64,000 nucleotides of DNA, taken from contig BLZA01000040.1 in NCBI GenBank assembly GCA_013423385.1, positions 248,001-312,000 of the forward strand, written 5' to 3'. This document shows, in pieces, positions 1 to 11,800 of the stretch (the first letter of the stretch is position 1; each line of letters starts with the position of its first letter). The notes under the pieces are model-generated. The model ran no database searches and had not been told where the DNA came from. It saw nothing but the letters and a program-made list of their open reading frames with translations. The translations under genes were made by a program, and so were the position numbers. This stretch comes from Naganishia liquefaciens (taxonomy: Eukaryota > Basidiomycota > Tremellomycetes > Filobasidiales > Filobasidiaceae).

Positions 1-69
1 CCAGTTCCGTGAACTGGACTGCCTCGTCGTTGATGCGCACCGCTCCTACATCTGCGGTCGATTTCGAAT

Positions 70-2756
70 TTATTGGAAACGCAGATGTTGTGTCATGTCC
101 ATGACGTTGTTGCCACCGACCGGTATTTGACAGAGTATGGAGATGGGCAATACGGCCCATCTTACGTTGTCCAGAAGGCCTTGATACACTGGACAAGCTC
201 GACGATAGTCTGACTTCTTCCAAGGTTCTGAAGTCTGCGAAACGCGGGTACTCGTTATTTGGCCGTAAAGGTGGGCCTGCTGGCGATTTGTAGCGATATT
301 TCTGAATGATCGGCGTTGACGGTCGTCGAAGATGGATCCTGCTGTGTGACGGAACTCTGTTTCTAGCATAATCACGAGAATGTGCTTTGCCAGCGCAGAA
401 TCAGGCACGACGCACGATCAAGCGCTGGACTCAGACTTACCATCTCGCGAGTTGTCAAGGCGCCAGTCAGGAGGTGATGCGATAGAACGTGCTTTGTCAG
501 ATCGGTAAAGCTCCTCATCGGATGAAGATTGGGTCACAAAATCAGTTGAATCGAACTGTTGTTGTATGGGGGGAGCCTGTATGCTCAAATAAAGTACAAA
601 CGCCATCACGATCGTTGCGGCGATATGCAGATAATTCCGTCGTCTTTCCCAGGAGATCTGTTGATTAAGGGCTTAGCCTTGACGTACAGGCCGCCAGCGC
701 CAGAACGAAACGGAACGACATACCTCCTCTCGCAGCTGACGAATATGAGAGCGCAGAGACCTTGTTTCCCTCTCAAGAAGTGCATCTCGCTGTTCGATGC
801 GACGGATCAGGTTATCTATAGCTTTCTCTGATGCAGAGCGCTGAGGCATACGGGAGTCAGCGCGTTCGGAACGCTGGAGGCCGGGCTGTGGCAACTCACC
901 TCCTGCCGCGTAGCAATCTTGTGATTGTTCTCGATCTGATCCTTCCAGTCCGCAAGGCTATTTTCCAATCTCTGTATGATACCTCTCGTAACCTTGGTCT
1001 GCTCTTCCATATACATCATCTCAAGAGTAGAATTTGCTTCGAGCGAGTTGAGCCGACGAATGATGTATGCGTAAATGGATTCTGAAGTGGCCACCTTTCC
1101 CTCTGAACGGGGCGTACCGGACACAACAGGTGCATCTTTTGGCATTCTTGCGGAGGCGTTTAGCGAAGAAAAGGGTGCATTTGATTGTGGCAGCGATACT
1201 GACGCGACGCTGCTTCTTGTGGAGAATGCAGACTTCTCTCCCCAAGCATCTTCTCTGCTTTCTTCTTTCATTGATATTGGCGTCTTGAATGAGGGTTCCG
1301 CACTGACGCTGGACATGCTTTCTGAGAAGAACGTGTTGGACAGCGGAAGAGGAAGATCATGCGAGATAGCAGTGGCGACTGGCCGGATACTTTGGACGCT
1401 CGTCGCCCTCTGAGTCGGCAACCCGCCGGTTTCTACAGAGGATGGAACCAAGACAGAAGGATGATCCGTCGGCACGACTCGCGGTGCGATGCTGATAGCC
1501 GAACCTTGGGGAGTATGATAGATCGCTGTTGGATTGCTGGAAATGTAGAGAGATGTCGAAGATGGTGGAAGTACGGTTCCCGCGATGGTGACAGTTTGTT
1601 GAGCTCGTTTGATACCCTCCTCAAGCCGCCTCCGAGCAAGTTCCGACTCTTTTTGTTTCCTGGACTCCCATTTGAAAGCCTCCATCTGATTCATACCATA
1701 CACCTTGATGCTGCTGATAGGACAGTAGTACTCGTTGCCATAATGGGCAGGGAAGTCCAGTCGGAGGAACCGATGGAACGATGTGGGATGGTCGAGAGTG
1801 AACAACTGGGTACCACGGATGCTCCTCCCGATGAACCTGCCCACCTCCTGCCATTCCGATTTTGATTCATCGTCCCCTTCGTCATCATCAGCCCCACCAA
1901 TGCTGACCCTGAACTCTCTGACGATGCCCGAGAAGAATTCGAACATCCCAATCTCGACGGCTTCGATCCGAATGTCGTCGCAGAGCTCGATAATCACCCA
2001 ATGCTCTCGAGCCGAACATGGCGTGAGCATATACCTATCTCTGGATCTATGGAGGACGGAGGATGCATGTTGACTCTGAGGAGAAGCCGAGTGTATGCGA
2101 GCCGAGCAATCTGGTGAGGCATAGTTGTAGCGATGTGGGGCCAGGTGAGGCGTTTTTTGAGGTGCCGGAGAATTCATGCTATGTGGCAGACTGGACACTG
2201 ACGAAGCCGATAAAGTGCCTATGCTCGAGGACTCCGCAGGACTTTGGGAAGAGCCTCTCATAGATTTTTCATCGATGTTCGGTTTCAGAGATTGCTCTGC
2301 CCATGAGACGACGGCGGATTCTTCCGAGACCGCGGTGCCGTCCGACAATTTTGATTTCGCCTCATGCATCTCCCGTTCCGCTCTCAACTGCCCAGATTTC
2401 CAAGCTTCGAAAGTCATGAAGTCATCTGGCATCACACCATCTTGGGCAAGGCTCTTTTTGAGATCCTGGAGCTTCTGCTCCAGAGTCGCTTCTGACTTTG
2501 CTATGGCGGATGCGACACATGTTTGACCGCTTTGACTGTCCGAGTACTCGCAAGTCCGATCAGGGATAGATTGAGGGGGGACAGCTATACGTTGACAGGA
2601 GCGCGGGTCGAGGTCGGCCAGACATACCGGGCGGATATTCCGGTACGGATCGGCAATACTGATAACGCAGTCCGCCGGGGCTATCGAGGATCCGCTGCCG
2701 ATGCAAATGCTGATGAGCGATGGTACCAAGTACCATAAGGCGAGGCCGATGATCAT
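70..2756 (-). CDS. SLP1: SUN-domain ER membrane protein, Slp1/OPT-like
   Basis: Four exons (2756-900, 840-724, 657-441, 362-70) join in frame to 827 codons. The start at 2756 is chosen because it opens directly on a hydrophobic signal segment (MIIGLALWYLVPSLISICIG). A SUN domain lies at about residues 200-355: HWVIIELCDDIRIEAVEIG, then VREFRVSIGG, a W..VGRF strand, and FLRLDFPAHYG followed by CPISSIKVYG. Serine/proline-rich linkers flank it. A short coiled coil (LERETRSLRSHIRQLREE) precedes a single C-terminal membrane segment (LHIAATIVMAFVLYLSI). This order of signal peptide, SUN domain, coiled coil and C-terminal anchor fits the Slp1/OPT branch, which sits in the ER membrane and helps protect membrane-protein folding, rather than nuclear-envelope Sad1-type SUN proteins. 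The last exon (residues after about 730) resembles nothing I know and its acceptor is the weakest call; the protein may end soon after 441. Confidence 0.8.
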
Positions 2757-3059
2757 TTCCACGAGAGAGCCATGACCGGTTGAAGCGGACTCCAAGATGA
2801 AGGATTCCCTTTGTCGCGAAGTGTATCTTGAAGGCCAACGTCGATACCCCACCGGTGTACGGGATCGGCGTTGCGCGCGTGTCACGTGCCTCGCTTCTCG
2901 GACTTTTGTGGCTCTCCAGTTCAGAGCGACACTGACCTGACGGCAGAGCCGTCGACGTCAACAGCAAAGCATTCGTAAGGCTCTGTCATTCCGGATCGGA
3001 CCCTATCAGTCTCGTAGAGTGCAGGAAGGCGAATTCAAGCTCTCTGCCGACATTCCATA
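2757..3059. promoter_or_regulatory. shared head-to-head promoter region, SLP1/DPH5
   Basis: About 300 bases separate the start codons of SLP1 (minus) and DPH5 (plus). I see no ORF, TATA box or repeat in it. It must hold both 5' leaders and core promoters. Confidence 0.5.
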
Positions 3060-4280
3060 ATGTTGTACGTCATCGGCTTGGGCCTGAGCGATGAAAAGGA
3101 TATCACCGTCAAGGGTTTGGAGGTAGGTCATGCTAGTCTGCACGTCGATAGGCTATATGTTGACTGTAAACACCGTATCTGTATCCTTTCAGGCAGTGAC
3201 GAAATGCGAAAGAGTGTATCTCGAAGCCTATACCAGTATCCTTATGGTCTCAAAGGAGCGACTGGTGAGTGTTCCCGTTGGCCTGCTTCTCGCTCTGCTT
3301 TCCGTTGAAGCTGATCTGGTATCCGTCGCAGGAAGATTTCTATGGAAAAACAGTGATCACTGCTACACGAGAGACTGTGGAATTGGAAAGTGATGAGATT
3401 CTGCGGGATGCCGACCAGGTGGATGTCGCGTTTCTGGTTGTCGGAGATCCCCTCGGGTATGTCGCTCACGCTTGACTCAATGTGATGGAATTTCTCATAC
3501 CGGTTCTTCCAGTGCTACAACGCATACCGATCTCCTTCTTCGAGCTCAGGCAAGAGGTATCAAGACGGAGACGATACACAACGCTTCGATCATGACAGCG
3601 CTTGGTTCCACCGGTCTCCAACTATACAACTTTGGTCAATCGATTTCGATACCTTTCTACACGGATTCTTGGAAGCCAGGAAGCTGGTATGATCGCCTGG
3701 AGGAGAATCTCAAGTTCGGCATGCACACCTTGGTACTACTGGACATCAAGGTTCGGGAGCAGAGCGAGGAGAACTTCATCAAGTGAGTTGCGTTGTCTGA
3801 AGCCTCGAATTCGCGCTTATTCTCTGCTGTTTAAGGGGAAAACTCATTTACGAGCCACCACGATTTATGAATCCGGCAACAGCCATCGAGCAAATCCTGT
3901 ACACGGAGGACGAGCGTCATCCCCCACCGCAGCTTGCCAAAGACGAGAATGCACCGGCGTCCCCCGCCTCTTCTCGTGCATCCACGCCTGCACCGGAAGA
4001 CTATCCCACCTACCTGCCACCAGCAAATACACTCGCCATGACGCTCTCGAGAATCGGTACACCCACCCAGCGTATCATTTCCGGCACTTTGGCTGAACTC
4101 GCCGAGATGTCCGAGGAAGACTTCGGCGGTCCGCTGCACAGCATCGTGATTGTTGGCAAGAGGATACATCCATTGGAGTTGGAGTTCGCCGGGAGGTTTT
4201 GCGTAAATGGGGAGCAGGGTAATTGGTGGAAGGTCGCCAAAGAAGTTTACGGCGTTCAACGAGAGACCTTTGATTACTAA
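3060..4280 (+). CDS. DPH5: diphthine methyl ester synthase (diphthamide pathway methyltransferase)
   Basis: Five exons (3060-3122, 3193-3264, 3332-3456, 3513-3782, 3836-4280) give 324 residues. The enzyme is the SAM-dependent tetrapyrrole-methylase-fold methyltransferase that methylates the modified histidine of elongation factor 2, a cytosolic step of diphthamide synthesis. Family landmarks are visible throughout: [19 protein letters not shown] at the N-terminus, [25 protein letters not shown] (SAM-binding loop), [46 protein letters not shown] and [18 protein letters not shown]. The C-terminal third carries a Pro/Ala/Ser-rich insertion of roughly 40 residues (after YTEDERHPP) before the conserved [17 protein letters not shown] block, which makes it longer than the usual 280-300 residues. 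It is expressed head-to-head with SLP1. Confidence 0.96.
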
Positions 4281-4826
4281 AGTGTTGGCCTATGAGGCAT
4301 GCATGTAATCTTCTCCATGTGCTTTCCGGCCCGAGGAACGGCAGCTCAGGTTTCCTACATCGCAGACGTGCTTGAGCGGAACGGTGGAACACGAGATCCT
4401 GCTTTTACATGGGATGTCGAATGCCGTGCTTTTGGCAGATGGCATGCGATTTTCTCTTACAGATATGCAGATGTCACCACGCCTCCTGAGCAACGCAACG
4501 CAATCCGCCATCAGTCTGATTGACATCGTGCGGGGACTGTTCCGTCGATTCCTCTAGTACTATAGTACTGCGTTGTCCCTTAGCTTGAAGGATAGAACGG
4601 CCCCGGAGACCCCCAAAGTTCTGCGCCTCCGCGCTTCTGGCAACGCGACCTAGCAATACGCGAGACGCGTGCTAATTCACTTTCGAGAAGGACGTTCTTG
4701 CATGATTACTTTCTGAAATAATCTGAAAGGAATCGCTGATTGAGATAGAATCGTAGTCTGTGCAACTGAACAGGCTCTGCTTACATCGTCGTACGCCAGC
4801 TTTAATCCGCGAAATCCCGAAAAAGA
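4281..4826. other. intergenic, DPH5 3' end to CCT3 5' end
   Basis: No supported gene. Short open frames here show no protein-like composition. A perfect 14-base palindrome (AGTACTATAGTACT) lies at 4556-4569. The remainder should contain the DPH5 3' UTR and the CCT3 promoter and leader. Confidence 0.4.
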
Positions 4827-7032
4827 ATGGCGCAAGGAGGCGTTCCGATGATGGTGATGAGTGCGTTCTGCTACTGCAACGCTACTGCCTTTTCCTTCTG
4901 ACCCTCACTCGATAGACACCGGCCCTGAGAGGCAGACGGGAAGGAAGGCGCAGACAGCAAACATTATGGCTGCCAAGGTAAGTCATCTGGTCTCAACCAT
5001 TGCTCCTGGAATTCGCTGACGTGATGATTGACTTTCTAAGACTGTAGCAGACGTTATCAGAACATGTCTTGGACCTAAAGCCATGCTCAAGATGATCCTT
5101 GACCCCATGGGCGGAATTCTGTAAATAATTCTGGATAGTCGCGTCAGGTTGGAATCGAACTGACATGCATCTTCACAGGCTCACCAATGACGGCCACGCC
5201 ATCTTGCGAGAAATCGATGTTGCCCACCCTGCCGCCAAATCCATGATCGAATTGTCGAGAACGCAGGACGAGGAAGTGGGAGACGGGACGACGAGTGTCA
5301 TCATTCTCGGTACATTTGCAGATAAAGCCAAGTTGACAGAGCGCTGACGCTTAACTCGCACTTTAGCTGGTGAAATTCTCGCCCATTCACTGCCCCTGCT
5401 TGAACGAAACATCCACCCTGTTGTCATCATCAAAGCATTTAGCCACGCCCTCGACGATGCTCTGAAGGTCATCAATGATATTTCCGTTCCAGTTGACATC
5501 TCCTCCGAGGAGCAGATGATGGCCTTGATCAAAACTTCTATCGGCACGAAATTCAGCTCACGTTGGTCCGACCTCATGTGCTCTCTCGCCTTGAAGGCTG
5601 TACGCACAGTCTCAGTCACTGCTGAAGACGAGGCTCCCACGGATAGCGCGGGTATCAAGACTGTGGATATCAAGCGATACGCTCGAGTGGAGAAAGTACC
5701 GGGAGGAGAAATCGAGGAATGCAGGGTACTCAACGGTGTCATGGTCAATAAGGATGTCACCCACCCTAAGATGCGACGGAGAATAAAGAACCCGCGGGTC
5801 ATCTTGCTAGACTGTCCGTTGGAATACAAGAAGGGAGAATCGCAAACGAACATTGAGGTGACCAGGGAGGAAGACTGGAACAAGATTCTGCTACTCGAGG
5901 AGGAGCAAATCAAGGCCATGTGCGACAAAATCATCGAGTTTAAGCCCGATATCGTATTCACGGAAAAGGGTGTATCAGGTAGGTGTCTTTGCAGCGGCAC
6001 GGAAGAAGTAGCCGACTGACTTTATTCATCTCTTTCTAGATCTGGCTCAACACTACTTCCTGAAGGCGGACCCTCCTGTGACTGCCATTCGGCGAGTCAG
6101 AAAGACTGACAACAACCGTATAGCACGAGCAGTTGGCGCTACGATTGTTAACAGGATTGACGACCTGCGCGAATCCGATGTTGGTACTGAATGTGGTCTC
6201 TTCCACATTGAAAAGCTAGGCGACGAGTACGTGGGACTCTCGTAGGACCTGAGCGTGATATCTGATTGCAGCTCTGCAGATACTTCACGTTTATGGATGA
6301 ATGCAAGTCACCGAAGGCCTGTACGATCTTGCTTCGAGGACCTTCCAAGGATATTTTAAACGAGATTGACCGCAACCTGGCGGATGCCATGTCGGTCGCG
6401 CGAAACGTCGTCTTCAACCCAACATTGGCGCCCGGAGGAGGTGCTACCGAGATGGCCATCAGTGTCGCTTTGACCAAGAAGGCTAAGGCCATGGAGGGTG
6501 TGGCGGGCGCTCCTTATCGAGCTGTCGCAGATGCGCTTGAGGTGATTCCACGTACGCTGATCCAGAACTGCGGTGGAAATGCCATCCGCGTGTTGACGGA
6601 ATTGAGGGTAAGTCTCTAATATCTGTGTCTTGAACATTATCGACAATTGCTTTTGCCTCCTGTCAGGCCAAGCATGCCAATGGCGAACACTCCTTCGGAG
6701 TGGACGGAGACACTGGCAAGGTGACCGACATGAACAAGTATGGCCTGCTTGAGTCCGCATCCGTCAAGATTCAGACTTTGAAGACGGCCATTGAAGTGAG
6801 TTCCGAAGCGGGGGCCTGTGTACAAAGCATCGCTGATTGAGCTGCGCCTCCAGTCAGCCAAACTGTTGCTTCGTGTGGACGACATTGTCAGCGCCCGACG
6901 TAAGTCTCAGAGTCCGACTCATTGCATGAGCAGTGCTAATTCGCTCTCCGGCTTTTAGGTCCTGATCAAGGCGGTGAGGGAGGTGTTCAGACCATGGGCG
7001 AAGAACAGGGCGAGATGGGCGGAGAAATGTAA
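4827..7032 (+). CDS. CCT3: T-complex protein 1 gamma subunit (CCT/TRiC chaperonin)
   Basis: Ten exons (4827-4860, 4916-4977, 5041-5120, 5179-5309, 5367-5978, 6040-6226, 6280-6607, 6667-6795, 6854-6899, 6959-7032) sum to 560 residues, normal for the family. The product is one of eight subunits of the cytosolic group II chaperonin that folds actin, tubulin and other clients. Diagnostic blocks are [13 protein letters not shown] near the N-terminus, [14 protein letters not shown] and LTNDGHAIL (nucleotide-binding), the catalytic [13 protein letters not shown] loop, [14 protein letters not shown] and [20 protein letters not shown] in the apical domain, the equatorial [13 protein letters not shown] motif, and [13 protein letters not shown] with [11 protein letters not shown] near the C-terminus. 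These identify the gamma paralogue specifically. The first coding exon is only 34 nt ([11 protein letters not shown] + split codon), but the reconstructed N-terminus matches the family well. Confidence 0.97.
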
Positions 7033-7562
7033 TCGGCTGTATTCGTCATATCAATGCCATAAAAAACAAAGGCGTGAGGTCGATCAGCGATGATGAATGG
7101 AGAGGAGCCTAGTCTAACACGGCCTGTGAATTGTACTTGCGATCACTTCCTGTCCACGAGACATGGTCATCGCGAAGTCTGCCATGTTGCCGAAGCGTTG
7201 AAGGAGTCAAATCGACTTCTGGCATTGACCCGACGGGTTCATTGAGTCGCAGATATATCGTAGTAACGACAGAGCAATGGGTATATTCGACGGTGTAAAA
7301 CGTCGGGAGCCCGAGATTTGACGCATGACCAATCAAATGACTTCGGTGAATGTAAAGTCAGCATCTACTCAATCTGTTGTCTCCGCTCTGCAGATCGCTT
7401 GCTTCAACACGAATCATAATACGATGCGATCTAAAGGCGGCGAGACACTTAGCCTCATAAGGGACGAGGGAAATGTGACTACTCCCCACTTCTCCTTCTG
7501 CTGTATTCAACAACGGGGTGGCCAAGCTTTCTCCGAAAGTATAGCTGTGACACAGGGTAGTA
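7033..7562. other. convergent intergenic, CCT3 3' end
   Basis: No gene supported. Open frames on both strands overlap each other and lack recognisable features. The region holds the CCT3 3' UTR and presumably the 3' UTR of the small minus-strand gene ending at 7563. Confidence 0.35.
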
Positions 7563-8081
7563 TCAGCGGCGGGGTGCAAAAGTGGGATGGGAATGGTACG
7601 TCGCCCGACTCGTCCGATTACAGGCTCCGCCTCCGACGTCGCGAAACGTGCAGAGTTGTCCGCAAAGGTGTAATTGTCGCTCCATCGCCGATTGATCTTC
7701 AACTTCGGTCTTTGCGAGAAAACGAATGAGACTGGCTCGCGCGAACGGGCAGGCAACGGAGGTAGATGTGCCAATGGCGGACAAGATCAGCGAGCCGATG
7801 GCAAAAATGGATACCTTCCATTTCTTACACCCCGCGATCATGCGGAATATCGCACTGGAACCATAACCTTTCCCCAAGAAGTCATGGTTGAGCCCGCTAC
7901 TGTGGGGATCTGGCCAATCTGTCAAATATCCAATCATTCCGTTCCCTAACGTGGGTTTAGAATTGTCGATATCTACCTTTGAGCCAGAACTCCTCTTCCC
8001 ACAATTTTAACGGCGATGTCTACCTCTTCAGAACATAGGTCCATATCCCAGCGCCTTTCCATGTATTACCTTGACTTGCAT
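7563..8081 (-). CDS. small hypothetical membrane protein, 136 aa
   Basis: Three exons join in phase: 8081-8070 (only 12 nt, MQVK), 8019-7977 and 7918-7563. Both introns have clean GTAATA/GTAGAT donors, AG acceptors and lengths typical of this genome (50 and 58 nt), and splicing creates a continuous frame (TSPLKLWEEEFWLKDWPDPH) that no unspliced frame offers. Around residues 60-85 is one hydrophobic stretch (KVSIFAIGSLILSAIGTSTS), so a single membrane span or uncleaved signal anchor is likely. I do not recognise the family. The C-terminus is doubtful, because the frame after residue 95 is Cys/Arg-rich and could be intron. A longer gene with further exons on either side is possible. It faces SNF2 head-to-head. 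Confidence 0.4.
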
Positions 8082-8867
8082 TGTATAGTTTCCAGCTTAT
8101 TGCGCAAGAGGCAGGTTATATCTTGTGAGTTGAGTAAACAGGTTTAAGGCGTATTCGAACTCAGTCGCATCGCCAAACGCGCTTGTGGATGGCGAAGGCG
8201 AAGGACATGTGGGCCGTCTCGCGTCGTAACCTCCACCCAGTCGTTTTGAGTGCGACATATCATCAATTGGTTCTCTGTCCCGAAAGAGACCTTCGTCTTC
8301 CGCTCATACGATCAACGCGACTTCTGACAGGTGAAAGCCAGATGATTCCCTCACGCATCTCGTGCCCTTTGTCCAAACCGAAAAGCGCAAGCTATCTGGC
8401 ATTATCGTGAGAAAAGCAGACTTGCGCGCCAAATCATACCAGGGCCAGGGTGCGCCCACGCAAACTCGGACTGTGCGCCCTTGTCTTCGCCCTGATGTGA
8501 ATTACTGCATATGGTAAATAAGCCATTTGTCTGCTTTGTTGGTTCTCAGCGAGATAAAGAGGCTAGTGTCGGTCGGTACAACCGCGTTGAGGGAGACCCT
8601 GACAGCAGCATACGTGTGGGAGTATAAACCGTTCAACAAGACAGAAAACTGCGAGCCAGAAGCCGCGGACGCGACGATCTCGAGTGCTCGATTGCTTCGA
8701 CCGCGACCGCGCGCGACTGCCTCGGACTCGGATCTATTATTCCGCCGGTCAACTCGCTCTCTTGTGCTCGCTCCTGAAACGCATTTCACCGACAATCGCA
8801 TCCCACGACATTGTCAACAACGCGCGAGGATCTGGCAGAGTGTCCCCTCCTTTACTGAAGCGTCGTG
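8082..8867. promoter_or_regulatory. upstream region of the SNF2-family gene
   Basis: About 790 bases with no supported gene. A TATAAA lies on the plus strand at 8623-8628, about 240 bases upstream of the SNF2 start; at that distance it is only a weak promoter candidate. The segment 8640-8867 is probably the SNF2 leader. Confidence 0.3.
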
Positions 8868-11800
8868 ATGGACGGATCCGGCATGACCCCTTCAGCGCAA
8901 ACGCTGCCATCCCCATCACAGGCGCCGCCAAACGGTTTTCAGGGATTTATCAATGGTCATGCTACCAACAATCCTCAAGCCGGCACCAACACTGATGCCA
9001 ATGGATCTATGCAAAACGTACCCAACGTGTCGTCGGTCCGGGTTATTCCTCCGGCTTCTCAGCATGCATTGCTTGGCAGTTACACTCCCGAAAGGTTTCA
9101 ATCGATGTTGAGCCGTGCAGAGACGCTGCGTTCGGCTGGCTGGACGGAACAGACGAGCTCAGACCTCGCGAGCATAATGGCCCTCTTGAATCTCTGGCAA
9201 AAGCAGGTCCAAAGGTGAGCAAACGATTGGTGTAGGTTCACAATCCTTCTGACCATCACTTGGACTAGCAGACACGCCGACCTCAGGGCTCGCGCGACTG
9301 TGGACAATCAACCTGCCGGACAGTCTTCACAACCACCTCCAGCACAAGTCCAGCCCACAATACCACCTTCAGCCAACATGACTCCTGCGCAACTCGCTCA
9401 ACTTCGCACACAGGTTCAGGCATTCAAACAGCTAGGCAAAAACATTCCCTTGCCTCTTCACATCCAGCAGGCTATCATGGGCGCGCCTGTCCCTCCTGCT
9501 GCCGATGGGGGCGAGCTCAAGGCGGTCGAGCAGACTATTCAGGTCCTCAAGAAGGAAGAGCAGCAACCCACAAGCACGAAAGCGCCAGGTCATGGCGCAA
9601 GTACGGTCGCGGTTGAGCCTGAGCGCGAACTCCCTCGAGCCCTTGAACTCGACAAGGAGAATCCAATCTATCCTTACAACTCCATTTCACAAGAACCGCA
9701 CACCTATCTGCAACCCCTCGGCCGGGGTACCGCCTACAACGCTAGCAAGCTCCAGGCGACTCTTGTTCCTTCGCTCATGCCGCGGGGTCTGGACCCATAT
9801 CTGCTACTGGAAGAGAGGAATAGAAGGGTAGAACAGCGGATTGCGTGGAGAATGGAGGAGCTAGGGGAAACTCTCTCGACTGCGGGTGGTGGCGGCGACG
9901 GTGCCAAGTCCGTTCCCGGTCTTACCAACATCAGCTACAACGGTCGGCCGCTCACCTGGGACGGACAGCCCATTTCCGACAATCAAGTCAAGACCGTGAT
10001 CGAGTTGCGCATGCTCAAGCTTCGTGACAAGCAGAAGCTTATGCGGGAAGACCTTGTTCGCGACATGAATGCCGCTTCGCAACTCCCAAGCGAGCGTTCC
10101 GATTTCCGCCGATTCAGGTCATTCGCCTTGCGTGATGCCCGTCAAATCGAGGAAGCGGAGAGAATTCAACGTCTTGAAAGAGAACGTCAGAGCAAAGATA
10201 AGCATTTGGCATATGTCAAGGGCATCTGCGATCATGGACGACTCCTGATCCGATCAGCGCACGAATCGCAAGATAAGGCCAAGAGGCTGGGCGCTAGCGT
10301 CCTCGCTGCTCACCGGAATCAAGAGAAGGAGGAAGCGAAACGACTGGCGCAGTTGAGCAAGGATCGATTGAAGGCATTGAAAGCCGACGATGAGGCGGGA
10401 TACAGAGCACTGCTTGATCAGGCCAAGGACACGCGAATCACCCATCTGTTGAAGAGGACCGACACCTACCTCGACTCACTCGCGAGTCAGATCAAGGTTC
10501 AGAAACAGGACGTCGATGGTGGTGGCTTGCCGCGCAAGAAGGGCGCTGATCTTGAGCCTGAGCAAAATAAGGAGTCGGAAGAAGATGGCGAGAAGATGGA
10601 TTATCAATCATTAACTCATCAGATAAAGGAAAAGGTCACCGAGCAAGCCAGTATTCTGACCGGAGGTCGGCTCAAGTCGTACCAAGTGCAAGGTCTTGAA
10701 TGGATGGTCAGTCTGTATAACAACAAACTCAACGGTATTTTGGCAGACGAAATGGCAAGTACTAGAGATCCATACTGGACGTTTTCGTGGCTGACCGTGT
10801 AGTTGTCCTCAACAGGGTTTGGGTAAGACAATTCAGACGCTTTCACTTATCACCTATCTCATCGAAAAGAAGCAAGAGAACGGACCTTACCTAGTTCTGG
10901 TCCCGTTGTCGACTTTGACCAACTGGACGTCAGAATTCACGAAATGGGCGCCGACAGTTCGAACACTTGTTCTCAAGGGTGACAAGCAGAGCCGAAAGCT
11001 TCTCGCCGACCGAGTCAAGCGCGTTGACTTCCAGGTTCTTCTGACCACTTACGAATACGTCATCAGGGAAGTCGGAGTTCTCAGCAAAATCAAATGGCAC
11101 CATATGATCATTGACGAGGGTCATCGAATGAAGAATGCCAAAAGTAAATTAGCAACGATGCTCAACGAACGATATTCAACCAAGTATCGAATTATTCTAA
11201 CGGGTACCCCGCTACAGGTAGGTTGCCTTTCACTGTGTCACGCCTATACATGTATGCTTAGCTCTTGAACACAAACAGAACAACATTCCCGAATTGTGGG
11301 CGCTGCTGAATTTCGTGCTACCCAAAGTCTTCAACTCGCCTAAATCCTTCGACGAATGGTTCAATGCACCATTCGCGGGAACCGGTGGTGAAAAGGCAGA
11401 CATGAATGAAGAAGAAAAGCTGCTGGTCGTCAAAGGATTGCACAAAGTGCTGCGACCTTTCTTGTTGCGACGATTGAAAAAGGACGTTGAAGCAGACCTG
11501 CCAGACAAGACCGAGAAAATTATCAAGGTCAAACTCAGTGGGTTGCAGTCGGTGCTTTACAACCATATGCGAGTCCATGGCAAGTTGATCTTCGACGAGG
11601 GCACAGCGTAAGTACATTTGCTTCACACTGAAGTATCTTCGGCCTCTGACTCACGTTTCCGACTTTTTCTCATGTCATTCAGAAATGGCCGAAACCCAGC
11701 TGCTTTGCAAAATATGGTGATTCAGCTCAGAAAGATTTGTCAACATCCCTTCGTCTTCGAAGCTACCGACAACGACATCATGAATCATCTGCGCATGACC

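Noticed and set aside
1-130. Plus-strand open frame from the window edge (QFRELDCLVVDAH...) ending at about 130
   Set aside because: Could be the 3' end of a neighbouring gene, but it is short, shows no family motif and overlaps the antisense of the SLP1 last exon.
5121-5178. GTTCGATTC, B-box-like on the minus strand
   Set aside because: Located in a CCT3 intron with no cloverleaf partner sequences.
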